Positions 1 to 8,918 of a DNA stretch of 37,104 nt are shown here, piece by piece. Below the pieces are notes generated by a model that saw only the letters and a list, made by a program, of their open reading frames with translations, did no database searches and was not told the origin of the DNA. The first letter of the stretch is position 1; each line of letters opens with the position of its first letter. Source of the DNA: Actinomycetota bacterium (GTDB lineage: Bacteria > Armatimonadota > SYMT01); the NCBI GenBank assembly GCA_005805375.1, contig SYMT01000193.1:1-37104 (forward strand), written 5' to 3'. The position numbers and the translations under genes were made by a program.

Positions 1-1050
1 GCCCACATGGTCGTAGTGCGCCCCGAGCGCCACGTACTCCCCGCGCAGTTTGGGGTCGCTCCCTTCCAGAACGGCCACGACGTTGCGCGTCAGAAGCTTC
101 TCGACCGACAGCGCTACGGTGAACTTCAGCACCTTCGAGGGGGTAAGCGCGAATGACTCCGCGGCTCCTCCCGCCGCTCCCTGCGCGAACACCTCGTCCG
201 CCGACAGCTTCTCGCCGCGAAAGAGCGATTGCATCAACGCAGCCGAGGCTGTGATCTGCGGGACGGCCTCCCCGGCCGGGCTGAATTTCTCGACGACGGT
301 GCTGATACGGGTGGCGAGGGCGGCGTTCTGTTCCCAGTTGGCGAGCGTCGCGAGACGCGGCAGCCAGACGATCCCGGCAGCTCCCAGGCGGAGGGCAGAC
401 CCCTGCGGATCATCCCAATCCACTCCTTTCTCGCCGTTCAGATCTGCCGCAGCGAGGCCCCTGGGGAGACCAGAGCCGCCTGACTGGATGAGCAGGATCT
501 TCCCCTTTACGTCCTGCCCGGCATAGGGGTCCATTTTCTTCGCCCGCGCCATCCAACCGGGGCCGACATAGACGAGCGGGCCCTCGGCGGTTCCCGGACG
601 CGGAGTCGGCGGAAAGCCGGGCGTCGTGGCTGCGAAGTCCGCGCCGTACCGGAGGACCTGCGACCCGAGGGCCGCCGTGCACCTGGCCGGGTCGAGTCGG
701 CTGCGGCGCAACTGGATCTGCTGAAAGTAGGAGCCCTCGTCGCCCGCAGGCTTGAGGCCCCAGAGCTTGAGCTGCGTGGCCAGGAAGAGCGCTGCGGTGT
801 CCAACCCCCGCGAAGGAGTGTCGCGTCCTTCCAGCTCGTCCGCGGCCAGGAACTCGAGGTAGGCGCGCAGATCACGGGCACGGATGCGGTCGGCGGCCCG
901 CGACGGGGCGGGTGTCCGCGCGGTCGTACCGGGGGCGCCTATTTTCTGTGCAGCCGTCCCCGGCGCCGGCGCGGAGAGCGCCGCGCAGAGCACCCCGGCT
1001 GCGGCGAGGGCAAGTTGTTTGCGATTCACGTGGGGGAGAAGTCTGGTCAT
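1..1050 (-). CDS. M28-family metallopeptidase, secreted, with possible PA domain; 3' end truncated by the window edge
   Basis: Not in the supplied ORF track because it is open at position 1. The minus frame from ATG at 1050 reads MTRLLPHVNRKQLALAAAGVLCAALSAPAPGTAAQ...RIRARDLRAYLEFLAADELEGRDTPSRGLDTAALFLATQLKLWGLKPAGDEGSYFQQIQ, typical of M28 N-termini. At the window edge it reads LRGEYVALGAHYDHVG, the M28 metal-binding H-x-D motif. Confidence 0.9.
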   Translation of the reverse strand, partial: MTRLLPHVNRKQLALAAAGVLCAALSAPAPGTAAQKIGAPGTTARTPAPSRAADRIRARDLRAYLEFLAADELEGRDTPSRGLDTAALFLATQLKLWGLKPAGDEGSYFQQIQLRRSRLDPARCTAALGSQVLRYGADFAATTPGFPPTPRPGTAEGPLVYVGPGWMARAKKMDPYAGQDVKGKILLIQSGGSGLPRGLAAADLNGEKGVDWDDPQGSALRLGAAGIVWLPRLATLANWEQNAALATRISTVVEKFSPAGEAVPQITASAALMQSLFRGEKLSADEVFAQGAAGGAAESFALTPSKVLKFTVALSVEKLLTRNVVAVLEGSDPKLRGEYVALGAHYDHVG

Positions 1051-1331
1051 CAAGATGTCATAAGGTCAGGGGTGCGGGATTGCCGGGTGTAGGGGGAGCA
1101 GTGGGTGCGAGAGCCATCTGGAAGTAAGCGGGATGGAATCCCCGCTGGAAGGGGCATCCCCTGCTCCGCCCTGAAGTCGTGCGAACATCGCCCGCGGGAT
1201 GCCGGCGCCCCGGGGGATCGCGATGTGGCAGCGCGCCTGGCCTCGAGCGCTCGGTGACGCGAGGCGGGGAAACTGTGTTGGGCATGACGAAGTGGTTTCG
1301 CTGCTCGTTGCCGCACCGTTCGTCGTGAGCC

Positions 1332-2108
1332 CTACATCGCAATCTCCAGGAAATCATCTGCCGTTCGCCGGACTGTATATGGATCGGTGCGGGTCCATTC
1401 CGGGCTCTGCGCCCGGCGGTCGGCGTGTTCCACGGCCTTGTACTGGATCTCCAGGGTGAACGGGCCCCCCATCCGGTACGGCTCAATCTCTTCGGCGCGC
1501 GCAACAGCCCGGGCGGCCCCGGCGCGGATCATCTCCCGGGATTTCTGGGGGGACCTTGTCAGGGCAGCGGTGGCGTGCAGTGACTCCTTCACGACCACGG
1601 CTTCGATGTTCGGGACGCAGCGCAGGGCCTCATCGCGGGTCGCAGCATCTCCGGTGACCAGCACGACGGGGACGCCGAAACACCCTGCAAGGATGGTTCG
1701 CATGCCGAACTCCCCGATCGGCTCGCCATTCAGACGCATTTCCTCAATCGTGCGCGAGGAATACGTGTGTGCCATCCCGGCCCGCGCGGCCCGGCTCATG
1801 GCGTGCTGTCCGACGAAGAAAAGCGCGTGGTAGCTCTCATCCAGGCAGAGCGTGCGGGGCACACCGGTGCCGTGGAGCAACCAGGCTTCAGGGTGTAGTT
1901 CCTCGACGTTGACACCGCCCGGCCCATGCCCGTCCCACACGACGACCTGCGTCGCGCCTGCCTCCAGCGCCCCCTCCACGGCGGCGTTCACCTCCAGCGT
2001 GAGGAGGTGGCGCGAGAGCGGGTAGAAGCGACCCGTGGAGTAGGAGTAGTCTTCGAAGTTTGCGACTCCCGCCACGCCCTCAATATCCGTCAGAATGTAA
2101 ACCTTCAC
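1332..2108 (-). CDS. M55-family D-aminopeptidase (DppA-like)
   Basis: GTG start at 2108: VKVYILTDIEGVAGVANFEDYS...VVVWDGHGPGGVNVEELHPEAWLLHGTG...FFVGQHAMSRAARAGMAHTYSS. The TDIEG, DGHG and GxHA/H motifs match M55. The start overlaps the stop of the upstream gene (GTGA). Confidence 0.93.
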   Translation of the reverse strand: MKVYILTDIEGVAGVANFEDYSYSTGRFYPLSRHLLTLEVNAAVEGALEAGATQVVVWDGHGPGGVNVEELHPEAWLLHGTGVPRTLCLDESYHALFFVGQHAMSRAARAGMAHTYSSRTIEEMRLNGEPIGEFGMRTILAGCFGVPVVLVTGDAATRDEALRCVPNIEAVVVKESLHATAALTRSPQKSREMIRAGAARAVARAEEIEPYRMGGPFTLEIQYKAVEHADRRAQSPEWTRTDPYTVRRTADDFLEIAM

Positions 2109-2740
2109 GCCTTCTCCTCGACCCAAATGTTGCGAAAGTGGACAGGATTGCGGTGGTTCCGAAGAAGAATCGCCGCCGGCCCCGCCGTTTCCGGCCGCCG
2201 CGCAGCGCCGCCGGTCGGCCCGGCGAGGCGGACGTCCTGGTGGATCACGACCCCGTTGTGGCGTACCGTGATGCGCGCGGGTTCCGTCTTCTCGCCATTC
2301 GCCCCGAGGCGCGCTGCCCGAAACTCCAGATCGAACGTTTGCCACGACAGCGGGGGCAGGCACATGTTCACGCCCGGCGCCTTCTGCCGGTACAGGGCGC
2401 CGCACTCATTCGGTGCGCCGGTCAGCCCGAACGAATCCAGGATCTGCAACTCGTACTCGCCGAGTAGATACACGCCGCTGTTGCCCCGCTGCTGCCCGCG
2501 TGCCGCCGGCCGAAACGGCACGCGAAACTCCAGGTGCATCGCGAAATCACGAAACAGCTTCCGGGTGCGGCACCCGTGCAGCAACAGGCCCGCCTCCGTC
2601 TTCGCACCCGGTTCCCATTCATCCACTGACGCTCCGTCGAACAGCACTACCGCCCTTGCCGGCGCTTTTGCGCCCAGTGCGGGGCTCACTCGCTGTGCGC
2701 GACGCAGCAGGACGCGCTCCCCCTCGCCCGTCTCTCCCAC
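2105..2740 (-). CDS. DUF1080 / 3-keto-disaccharide hydrolase domain protein
   Basis: VVLFDGASVDEWEP...DFAMHLEFRVPFRPAARGQQRGNSGVYLLGEYELQILDSFGLTGAPNECGALYRQKAPGVNMCLPPLSWQTFDLEFRAAR...VTVRHNGVVIHQDV...AILLRNHRNPVHFRNIWVEE. Start is uncertain; GTG at 2740 is suggested, and the ORF is open to 2929. Confidence 0.88.
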   Translation of the reverse strand: MGETGEGERVLLRRAQRVSPALGAKAPARAVVLFDGASVDEWEPGAKTEAGLLLHGCRTRKLFRDFAMHLEFRVPFRPAARGQQRGNSGVYLLGEYELQILDSFGLTGAPNECGALYRQKAPGVNMCLPPLSWQTFDLEFRAARLGANGEKTEPARITVRHNGVVIHQDVRLAGPTGGAARRPETAGPAAILLRNHRNPVHFRNIWVEEKA

Positions 2741-2766
2741 GAACTGCTCCTGCGTGCCTAGCTCGG

Positions 2767-3621
2767 CTACACGGCATAGCCGGCGTCGCGAACAATCGGT
2801 CGCAGGTAGGCCAGGTCCTCCCCGGTCTGCACCACCAGTTCTTCGAGCGTCAGGTCGCGAAAACTGTGGCTGCCCTGATACTCGCTGTGAAACGTCACGA
2901 CACCGTCCCAGCCCGCCTGGCGCAGGCAAGAGAATACCTCGCGCCAGCGGACGATGCCCTCCGTGAGGGGGACCAGACGGTTCTTCCAGGCCACCTCTCC
3001 GGTCGCCTCGTTCTTCTCGGGAAAGTGCCCGAACGTCTTGACGGCCACCATCGAGATGTAGTGCTGAAGTAGGTCAATCCCCTGCATCCAGCCCTGGTAG
3101 CCGCCTTCGAGCGTCATGTGGCCCGGATCCAGGTACGCGCCGACGTGGTGCGGATCTCGATCCTTCAGGATGAGGTAGATATTCCCCGCCTCAGCGCTCA
3201 GGCAGTTGCCTGAGTGGCTGTGGATACACGCCCGGACATTGTGCTTGCGCGCCAGAGCCTCCAGCCCATCCATCGCGCGCCGGGCGGCATCGAGCTGCTC
3301 GTGGATCTTCCCGAAGGGTCGGTACGGCCAGTATCCAAGCTTCAACTGGCGGATCCCGAGTTGGGAGGCAGTGGCCATGATTGCCTCCGCCCGGCCCTCA
3401 GCGGCGTCTACCAGGCCGGTGGTGATCATCGGGATGTCCAGACCGAGGTCGCGGACTTCCCGCAGCGCCGCAGGGAGATCCGCTTCCACGTTCTCCGGCA
3501 GGACGTGGCCGCCGGCACGCACGGTCAGATCGAGACCGGCAAACCCGAGTCGGCGGACCGTCTCCCCTGCCTGTCGCACCGACAGCGGGCCAAGATGTTT
3601 GGAGAACATCACCAGTTGCAT
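2767..3621 (-). CDS. Sugar phosphate isomerase/epimerase (xylose isomerase-like TIM barrel)
   Basis: MQLVMFSKHLGPLSVRQAGETVRRLGFAGLDLTVRAGGHVLPENVEADLPAALREVRDLGLDIPMITTGL...HVGAYLDPGHMTLEGG...VAVKTFGHFPE...GWDGVVTFHSEYQG. Confidence 0.9.
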   Translation of the reverse strand: MQLVMFSKHLGPLSVRQAGETVRRLGFAGLDLTVRAGGHVLPENVEADLPAALREVRDLGLDIPMITTGLVDAAEGRAEAIMATASQLGIRQLKLGYWPYRPFGKIHEQLDAARRAMDGLEALARKHNVRACIHSHSGNCLSAEAGNIYLILKDRDPHHVGAYLDPGHMTLEGGYQGWMQGIDLLQHYISMVAVKTFGHFPEKNEATGEVAWKNRLVPLTEGIVRWREVFSCLRQAGWDGVVTFHSEYQGSHSFRDLTLEELVVQTGEDLAYLRPIVRDAGYAV

Positions 3622-4071
3622 CGTCGTTCTCTTCCTCGCAAGCCGCCTCGAGGGCGTCGGTCTGGTCTCTGCGTCCCGGTGGCGCACGTTATCGCAGCCT
3701 TGTCCGGGCACGTGCGCTCAAGATAGGGTCAATGGGGCCTCCAGGTGGGCCCGGCCGCAAATTCCCCGCGCGCGGGCGTACGGGATGATGTGGGGAAAAC
3801 TCGCCCTACCGCATTGCCTCGTTCGTCCTACACACCCTGTGTTCCTTCCTGAGGGGCTTCGCGATGCCCAGGGGGTCTACTGGCTGACGTGCGTGAAGCG
3901 GGGACGACGTGTTGATCGGCGGCCGGTGGGAGGGATCACTTGCTCACGCCCAGGGGCGCCCGGCGTGGCACGGGTACGGAGGCGGGTTTCTTCGTGAAGG
4001 GCTTGCTGATGCGTGCGGGTCCAGGTACACTGCATAGAATCCTTAACCTCGCTCTCGGAAGGCAGCAGCAC

Positions 4072-5112
4072 ATGGTTCCGGGCCTCCTGTACGACCCGCT
4101 CTACCTGGAACATGAAACCGGGCGGCACCCGGAACACCGGGGCCGGCTGGAGACCGTCACCGCACTGCTGCGGGAACGGGGTCTCTGGGATCGGCTGGTG
4201 CACCTGCCCGCGGGTCCGGCCACGCAAGCGGCGCTGGAAGCGGGCCACGATCCTGCGTACCTCGGGCTACTGGAGGAGTATTCACGACGCGGCGGTGGTT
4301 TCCTCACACCCGACACGCCGTTCGGACGCCGTTCCTGGGACGCCGCGGTGCGTGCAAGCGGCGCTGCGATCGCCGCGACGGATGCGGTGTTGGACGGACG
4401 CGTGCCGGCCGCGTTCGTGCTCAGTCGTCCGCCGGGACACCACGCCTGCCCGGCGCAAGGGATGGGGTTCTGTCTCATCAATCATGTTGCGGTCGCGGCG
4501 CGGCATGCGGCCCGTGCGCGGGGTCTGGAGCGCGTGCTGATCGTGGACTTCGACGTGCATCACGGGACCGGGACGCAGGACATCTTCTACGCCGATCCGG
4601 CGGTCCTGTACTTCTCGTCGCACCAGTATCCTGCCTATCCGGGCACCGGTGGGGCGGACGAGATTGGGGAGGGCGCGGGGCTGGGCGCTACCGTCAACGT
4701 GCCGCTACCGCCCGGAACCGGGGACGCCGGGTTCGTATCCGCGTTGGAGCGGGTGCTGGTCCCGGTGGCGCGGCGGTTCCGCCCGGAACTCATCCTTGTT
4801 TCGGCCGGCTACGACGCGCATTGGACCAATACTGCCTACCTGAACTCCATACGGATGGCGGCGACCGTGGATGGCTTCGGGCAGCAGGTGCGGATCCTGC
4901 GAGACCTGGCGGCGGAACTCTGCCACGGCCGCCTTGTGTTCGTCCTCGAGGGTGGCTATGATCCGGAGGCGCTGGCGTGGTCGGTGGATGCCACCTTCCG
5001 CGTGCTGCTTCACGAGCCGGTCGAGGACCCCCTCGGGCCTCCCCGCAGTACCCCCACTGCGGACCTGGAGGGGCTGTTCCGCCTCTGTGAGCGCTTACAC
5101 GACCTGGGATGA
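4072..5112 (+). CDS. Histone deacetylase / acetoin utilization (AcuC-like) family deacetylase
   Basis: MVPGLLYDPLYLEHETGRHPEHRGRLETV...AAFVLSRPPGHHACPAQGMGFCLINHVAVAARHA...VLIVDFDVHHGTGTQDIFYADPAVLYFSSHQYPAYPGTG...LILVSAGYDAHW. The class I/II HDAC motifs PPGHHA, DxDVHHGxGT and SAGYDAH are all present. Confidence 0.95.
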   Translation: MVPGLLYDPLYLEHETGRHPEHRGRLETVTALLRERGLWDRLVHLPAGPATQAALEAGHDPAYLGLLEEYSRRGGGFLTPDTPFGRRSWDAAVRASGAAIAATDAVLDGRVPAAFVLSRPPGHHACPAQGMGFCLINHVAVAARHAARARGLERVLIVDFDVHHGTGTQDIFYADPAVLYFSSHQYPAYPGTGGADEIGEGAGLGATVNVPLPPGTGDAGFVSALERVLVPVARRFRPELILVSAGYDAHWTNTAYLNSIRMAATVDGFGQQVRILRDLAAELCHGRLVFVLEGGYDPEALAWSVDATFRVLLHEPVEDPLGPPRSTPTADLEGLFRLCERLHDLG

Positions 5113-5215
5113 TCGTGGGGGCAGGGCGGCGAGTGCGGCATCGGGACGGTGTGTGTTCCCGTCGCGCGCCCCCAGCCCTCCGGGTCGTGGTCGGGGGATC
5201 GGACCGACCGGGATC

Positions 5216-5824
5216 CTACCCTCTCGCGCAGCGCGCCAATGCGGCGAGGGCGCGATCGGCCGGGGCGCCGGCGTCCAGGTGGGTCAGCATGCCATCCTGG
5301 TCTGCTTGTGACCGGTTCTGGCCGAGTTTGAACTTACCTTCGATCCGGGAGATGGGGACCTCGAAGCCGACAATTGCTGTGAGCAGCCGCTCTCGGAAGT
5401 CGGTCGGCAATTCGTTCCGCCAGGGATTTGCCTGCCCGGCTTCGTACTTTTGTACGAGACGATCAAGCAGTCCGATCAACCATTCCGGATCAGACACCAC
5501 CTGCGGCACGCCGTAGGCATGCACTGCGGCGTAGTTCCAGGTCGGCACGGCGGGGGTCGTCGCGTACCACGTGGGTGAGATGTAGGCGTGCGATCCGTGG
5601 AACAGGACAAGCGTCTCGGTGTCGCTGCCGAACGCCTGCCAGTGAGGGTTGGCGCGCGCCAGGTGTCCCTGAAGCACGCCGCGTTCACGATCCAACAACA
5701 GCGGCAGATGGGAGGCGAAGGGCGCTCCGTCACAGGAGGTCACGACTGTGGCGAATCCGTGTGCTTCGATGAAGTCGAAGAGTGTCTCCCGATCCTCCAC
5801 GCGGAACGCGGCCGGCACATACAT
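5216..5824 (-). CDS. FMN-binding negative transcriptional regulator, PaiB family
   Basis: MYVPAAFRVEDRETLFDFIEAHGFATVVTSCDGAPFASHLPLLLDRERGVLQGHLARANPHWQAFGSDTETLVLFHGSHAYISPTWYATTPAVPTWNYAAVHAYG, a characteristic PaiB sequence. Confidence 0.93.
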   Translation of the reverse strand: MYVPAAFRVEDRETLFDFIEAHGFATVVTSCDGAPFASHLPLLLDRERGVLQGHLARANPHWQAFGSDTETLVLFHGSHAYISPTWYATTPAVPTWNYAAVHAYGVPQVVSDPEWLIGLLDRLVQKYEAGQANPWRNELPTDFRERLLTAIVGFEVPISRIEGKFKLGQNRSQADQDGMLTHLDAGAPADRALAALARCARG

Positions 5825-5936
5825 CGTTGGGTGCGGTCCCTCCAGCGGGTCGTCCCCGCAGCAGTGTGCGTCGAAGTGCGGCTGATTTTTGGCGCGCAGC
5901 TTGAACTCAACCAGGTCGGCCGGGCACTCTTCCGGC

Positions 5937-7388
5937 ATGATAGACCATTACCTCTCCGCGATCCGGACCGCAGTGCAGGCCGTGTTGGACGCGATCCAGC
6001 AGTTCGGAGTTCCGCTGGTTCTGTTCGGTGTCCTGGCTCTCGTAGGGGGCGCAGTGGCAGCGGCGCGGCGGGGCGAGCACGGCGCGCTGCTGCCGGCTAC
6101 GTGGCGCCGGATGCTCCCCCGGATCGGGGGCTACACAGCAGCGGCTCTCATCGTGTATTTCGGATGGGCCGCCCTCGCGGCCGTTCCGGACCTCACCCGG
6201 ACGAGCATCGGCTGGAAACAATCCTCCGAGGCGACCACCAAAGCCTCGACGGACGCCGCGCCGGTGCGGCAGTTCGGGCCTTCGGTCGCGGGGCTGACTG
6301 TTCGCACCTACACCCGTACGCTTACCCTGCCGCCCTACCTGGTTCAACGTATCGGCAGCTCGGGCGTCGGGGTGCTTGCCCCGTATCTGTCCGACCCGTC
6401 TGCGGAAAATGTCTTGCGGCTAGTTGACACGTTTCGGCACAGCGGCAGCGATGTGGTGTTTACCCGAGATGTGACTCGCCTGGACGAGGAGCCCATCCCG
6501 TTCGCCAGTTCCGTCATCAGCGCTCGGTTTCACCGGGTGGGCGCGCGGGCCTACGATCTCCGGTTCGAGGCGCAGTATGCCTTCCGGAATCCGCGGCCGG
6601 ACGTGCTGAAGACACGGTTTGCATTCCCGCTGCCCGAAACCGGCACGATCCAGGATGTGCAGGTCAGTGTGGGACGGGACCTCGTTCCGCAGCCCGCGGA
6701 CTCCGGCGCGTACGAGTGGACCGGGGAACTCCAGCCGGGTGAACAGCGCACCGCAACCGTGCGGTACCGGACACCCGGGTCGCGCACCTGGCACTACGAC
6801 TTCGGCTCACGCCGCCGCACCGTGCAACAATTCCGGCTGGATGCGGCGACAGGCGGACCAGTAAAGTTCCTGCGCGGAAGCCTGCAACCCACTGCCCAGA
6901 GTGGGGACACCATACAGTGGGTGTTGAACAACGTGGTCACGTCACAACAGGTGAGCCTGTCGTTCCCGGCGGACACTTCCGCACAGCAGTGCTATCTGCA
7001 GGCACTGGGCGCGCTTCCGGTGGGATTGTTGCTCTTTGCGGTCGGGAGTCTGGCGGTTGGGTTCTTTCGCCGGCAGTTTTACGGACCGGACCGTCTCTGC
7101 CTGGCGCTGGTGGGCGTGACGTTCGGGCTGGGCGCAGCCGCAGTCTTGAGCGAGTATGTGGGAGCGCTGGGTGGAATCCTGTTGGCCGTCTGCCTGACAG
7201 TCCTGCTGGCGGGTGCGGCGTTGGGGCGTTCCGGCGTGTGGGCTGCGGCGCCGGCGGCGTTGATGCCGGCCGTGTTCCTGAGTCCGCATCACAGCGGGTT
7301 GCTCTTGCTCGGCCTGGTGCTCGCAACCGTGAGTCTGGCCGGGAGGGCGCTGCGGCGGTCCGGTTGGAGAGAGGGGCTTGTTCCGTGA
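5937..7388 (+). CDS. Multi-TM membrane protein with large extracytoplasmic domain, function unknown
   Basis: ATG 5937 MIDHYLSAIRTAVQAVLDAIQQFGVPLVLFGVLALVGG. Hydrophobic N-terminal segments, a beta-rich middle, then several TM segments (ALPVGLLLFAVGSLAVGFF, LCLALVGVTFGLGAAAVL, ILLAVCLTVLLAGAAL). Confidence 0.8.
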   Translation: MIDHYLSAIRTAVQAVLDAIQQFGVPLVLFGVLALVGGAVAAARRGEHGALLPATWRRMLPRIGGYTAAALIVYFGWAALAAVPDLTRTSIGWKQSSEATTKASTDAAPVRQFGPSVAGLTVRTYTRTLTLPPYLVQRIGSSGVGVLAPYLSDPSAENVLRLVDTFRHSGSDVVFTRDVTRLDEEPIPFASSVISARFHRVGARAYDLRFEAQYAFRNPRPDVLKTRFAFPLPETGTIQDVQVSVGRDLVPQPADSGAYEWTGELQPGEQRTATVRYRTPGSRTWHYDFGSRRRTVQQFRLDAATGGPVKFLRGSLQPTAQSGDTIQWVLNNVVTSQQVSLSFPADTSAQQCYLQALGALPVGLLLFAVGSLAVGFFRRQFYGPDRLCLALVGVTFGLGAAAVLSEYVGALGGILLAVCLTVLLAGAALGRSGVWAAAPAALMPAVFLSPHHSGLLLLGLVLATVSLAGRALRRSGWREGLVP

Positions 7389-7414
7389 CGGTCGTAGGAC
7401 GACTGTCTGCCGTC

Positions 7415-7457
7415 GCCTGAAGGCGCCATCCCGAAACCAGGGATGGCGCCTTCAGGC
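7415..7457. terminator. Perfect 18-bp hairpin (7-nt loop) just after the membrane protein gene; terminator-like or palindromic repeat
   Basis: gcctgaaggcgccatccc-gaaacca-gggatggcgccttcaggc: arms 7415-7432 and 7440-7457, loop 7433-7439. No downstream T tract. Confidence 0.55.
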
Positions 7458-8287
7458 CAGGTCGGAACGAGGAAAGCCACGCCTGGGGTCTACCGCGCAT
7501 TGTCCGTACAGCACTCCCGACGACGAGCCCGTATCCATCCAAATCACCGGGGCCCCGAGTTCACGCCGTACCGGCACGAAGATCGGACCGGCGCCTGGTG
7601 TGAGTTCGTTAACGCTGGACCAGGTTCGTGCGAGTGGCAGCGCCGTCGCTGTCTCCGCCGAGGATGATCTGCATCTCCCTGTGTTGGAGAGGAGGCCGCC
7701 GAATGCAACGTTCGGTGTCTGAACGAACTCGGTGGGAGGGACCGCCGCTGGGATCTTCACGCGGGTGGACAGCAGGATGATGATGGTGATGTCGTCGTGA
7801 TCCTGGTTCACCCAGGTGGAGCAAGGAACCGGACAGGTGAAATGTGCCGAACCTGGCGCTCCGGCCCTTCACGGACAGAGTACTGCGCCGGAGGGTGCGG
7901 CGTTCGGCGGCCCACGGGCCACCGCGTAGACCCTGCGGGATCCACTGAGTCTCGTGGTCACTGCGGCCTGGATCATCGCCACGAGGCCATGGACGCGAAG
8001 ATGGGACGGGAGCATGCCCACCTGTGAGGTGTAAGCCACGGCCGGTAAGCCCACCAGCCGGCAGGGACACAAGTTGTACCTCCGGCTCTGCCGTCAGACG
8101 TCCGGTTGCCCCCTCTCCTGGTGCACTTCCAGATCAGAGAAGCCCGTGCAGCGATGAAGTTCCGATCCGCGGGCCGTGGAAGAACCTATCCGGACATCAC
8201 GCATGGCGCCATAATACGTGTAATCGGCCGCTGGAACGAGAGACTCTCTGCCCAGTGGGGCAGTCCAATCGGGAGCGTAGGACCACC

Positions 8288-8797
8288 GTGTCGAGGCCCA
8301 GAGCGCGCGTCAGAGATCTACTCGTACAGGCGTTGGAAGACGAGACGCTTGTCTATGACCAGCGGAGCCAGAAAGTCCACTGTCTGAACCGCATTGCCTC
8401 GGGGGTGTGGTCGGCGTGCGACGGAAGCCGCACGGAAGCTGAGATCACATCGGCGGCCTGTCGAGAGGTGGAACAGCCCTATCGGGAACTGGTGGGCCGC
8501 GAGATCATCGCGCGCCTTGCGCGCGCTGGGCTCCTGGATCCGGACCCGGCCGAGAGACCGAATCGCCCGACACGCCGGTCCGCATTGCGTCATCTGCGAA
8601 GCGCCGCCCTGATCTCTGCGGCGGTGACCACGGTGCTGGCTCCGCTGCCGGCGGCGGCGGGCACCTGCATGCCTCGATCGCGGTGCGGTTTGGGCACGGT
8701 CGGATATTGCTGCGTCAACTTCCTTGGCACGGCGCGGTCCTGCAGTTGCAGCGGATCGTTGTGCGGCTGCTTTGGATCCGCGTGTACCTGCACGTGA
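8288..8797 (+). CDS. PqqD-like (RRE-type) domain fused to an internal signal-like/TM segment and a Cys-rich C-terminal peptide
   Basis: GTG 8288 after a purine-rich gggag. VSRPRARVRDLLVQALEDETLVYDQRSQKVHCLNRIASGVWSACDGSRTEAEITSAAC... resembles PqqD domains (LVYD..., hxLN...vW..cDG..t..ei). It then reads TRRSALRHLRSAALISAAVTTVLAPLPAAAG, followed by a 43-aa tail with 10 Cys. Confidence 0.8.
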   Translation: MSRPRARVRDLLVQALEDETLVYDQRSQKVHCLNRIASGVWSACDGSRTEAEITSAACREVEQPYRELVGREIIARLARAGLLDPDPAERPNRPTRRSALRHLRSAALISAAVTTVLAPLPAAAGTCMPRSRCGLGTVGYCCVNFLGTARSCSCSGSLCGCFGSACTCT

Positions 8798-8918
8798 TTC
8801 GGTGTGCCGCTCTCCGCGGCGCACACGGCCCCGGGTTTCCCGCACCACGGCGCTTCCTCTAAGACCCCATTTTTCACAGTTCCGGGTCTCCGCGCCGCCT
8901 GCGTTTCCCGGGACGGGC

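Noticed and set aside
3780-3960. Possible remnant of an IS200/RAYT-like protein (HPVFLPEGLRDAQGVYWLTCVKRGRRVDRRP)
   Set aside because: Only a vague resemblance to a GxYxxTxxxxxR motif; too short, no catalytic HUH seen, no flanking repeats.
7452-7811. 119-aa minus-strand ORF upstream of the PqqD fusion
   Set aside because: Some plausible composition but no domain, signal peptide or clear ribosome-binding site; mentioned only as part of the unexplained gap.
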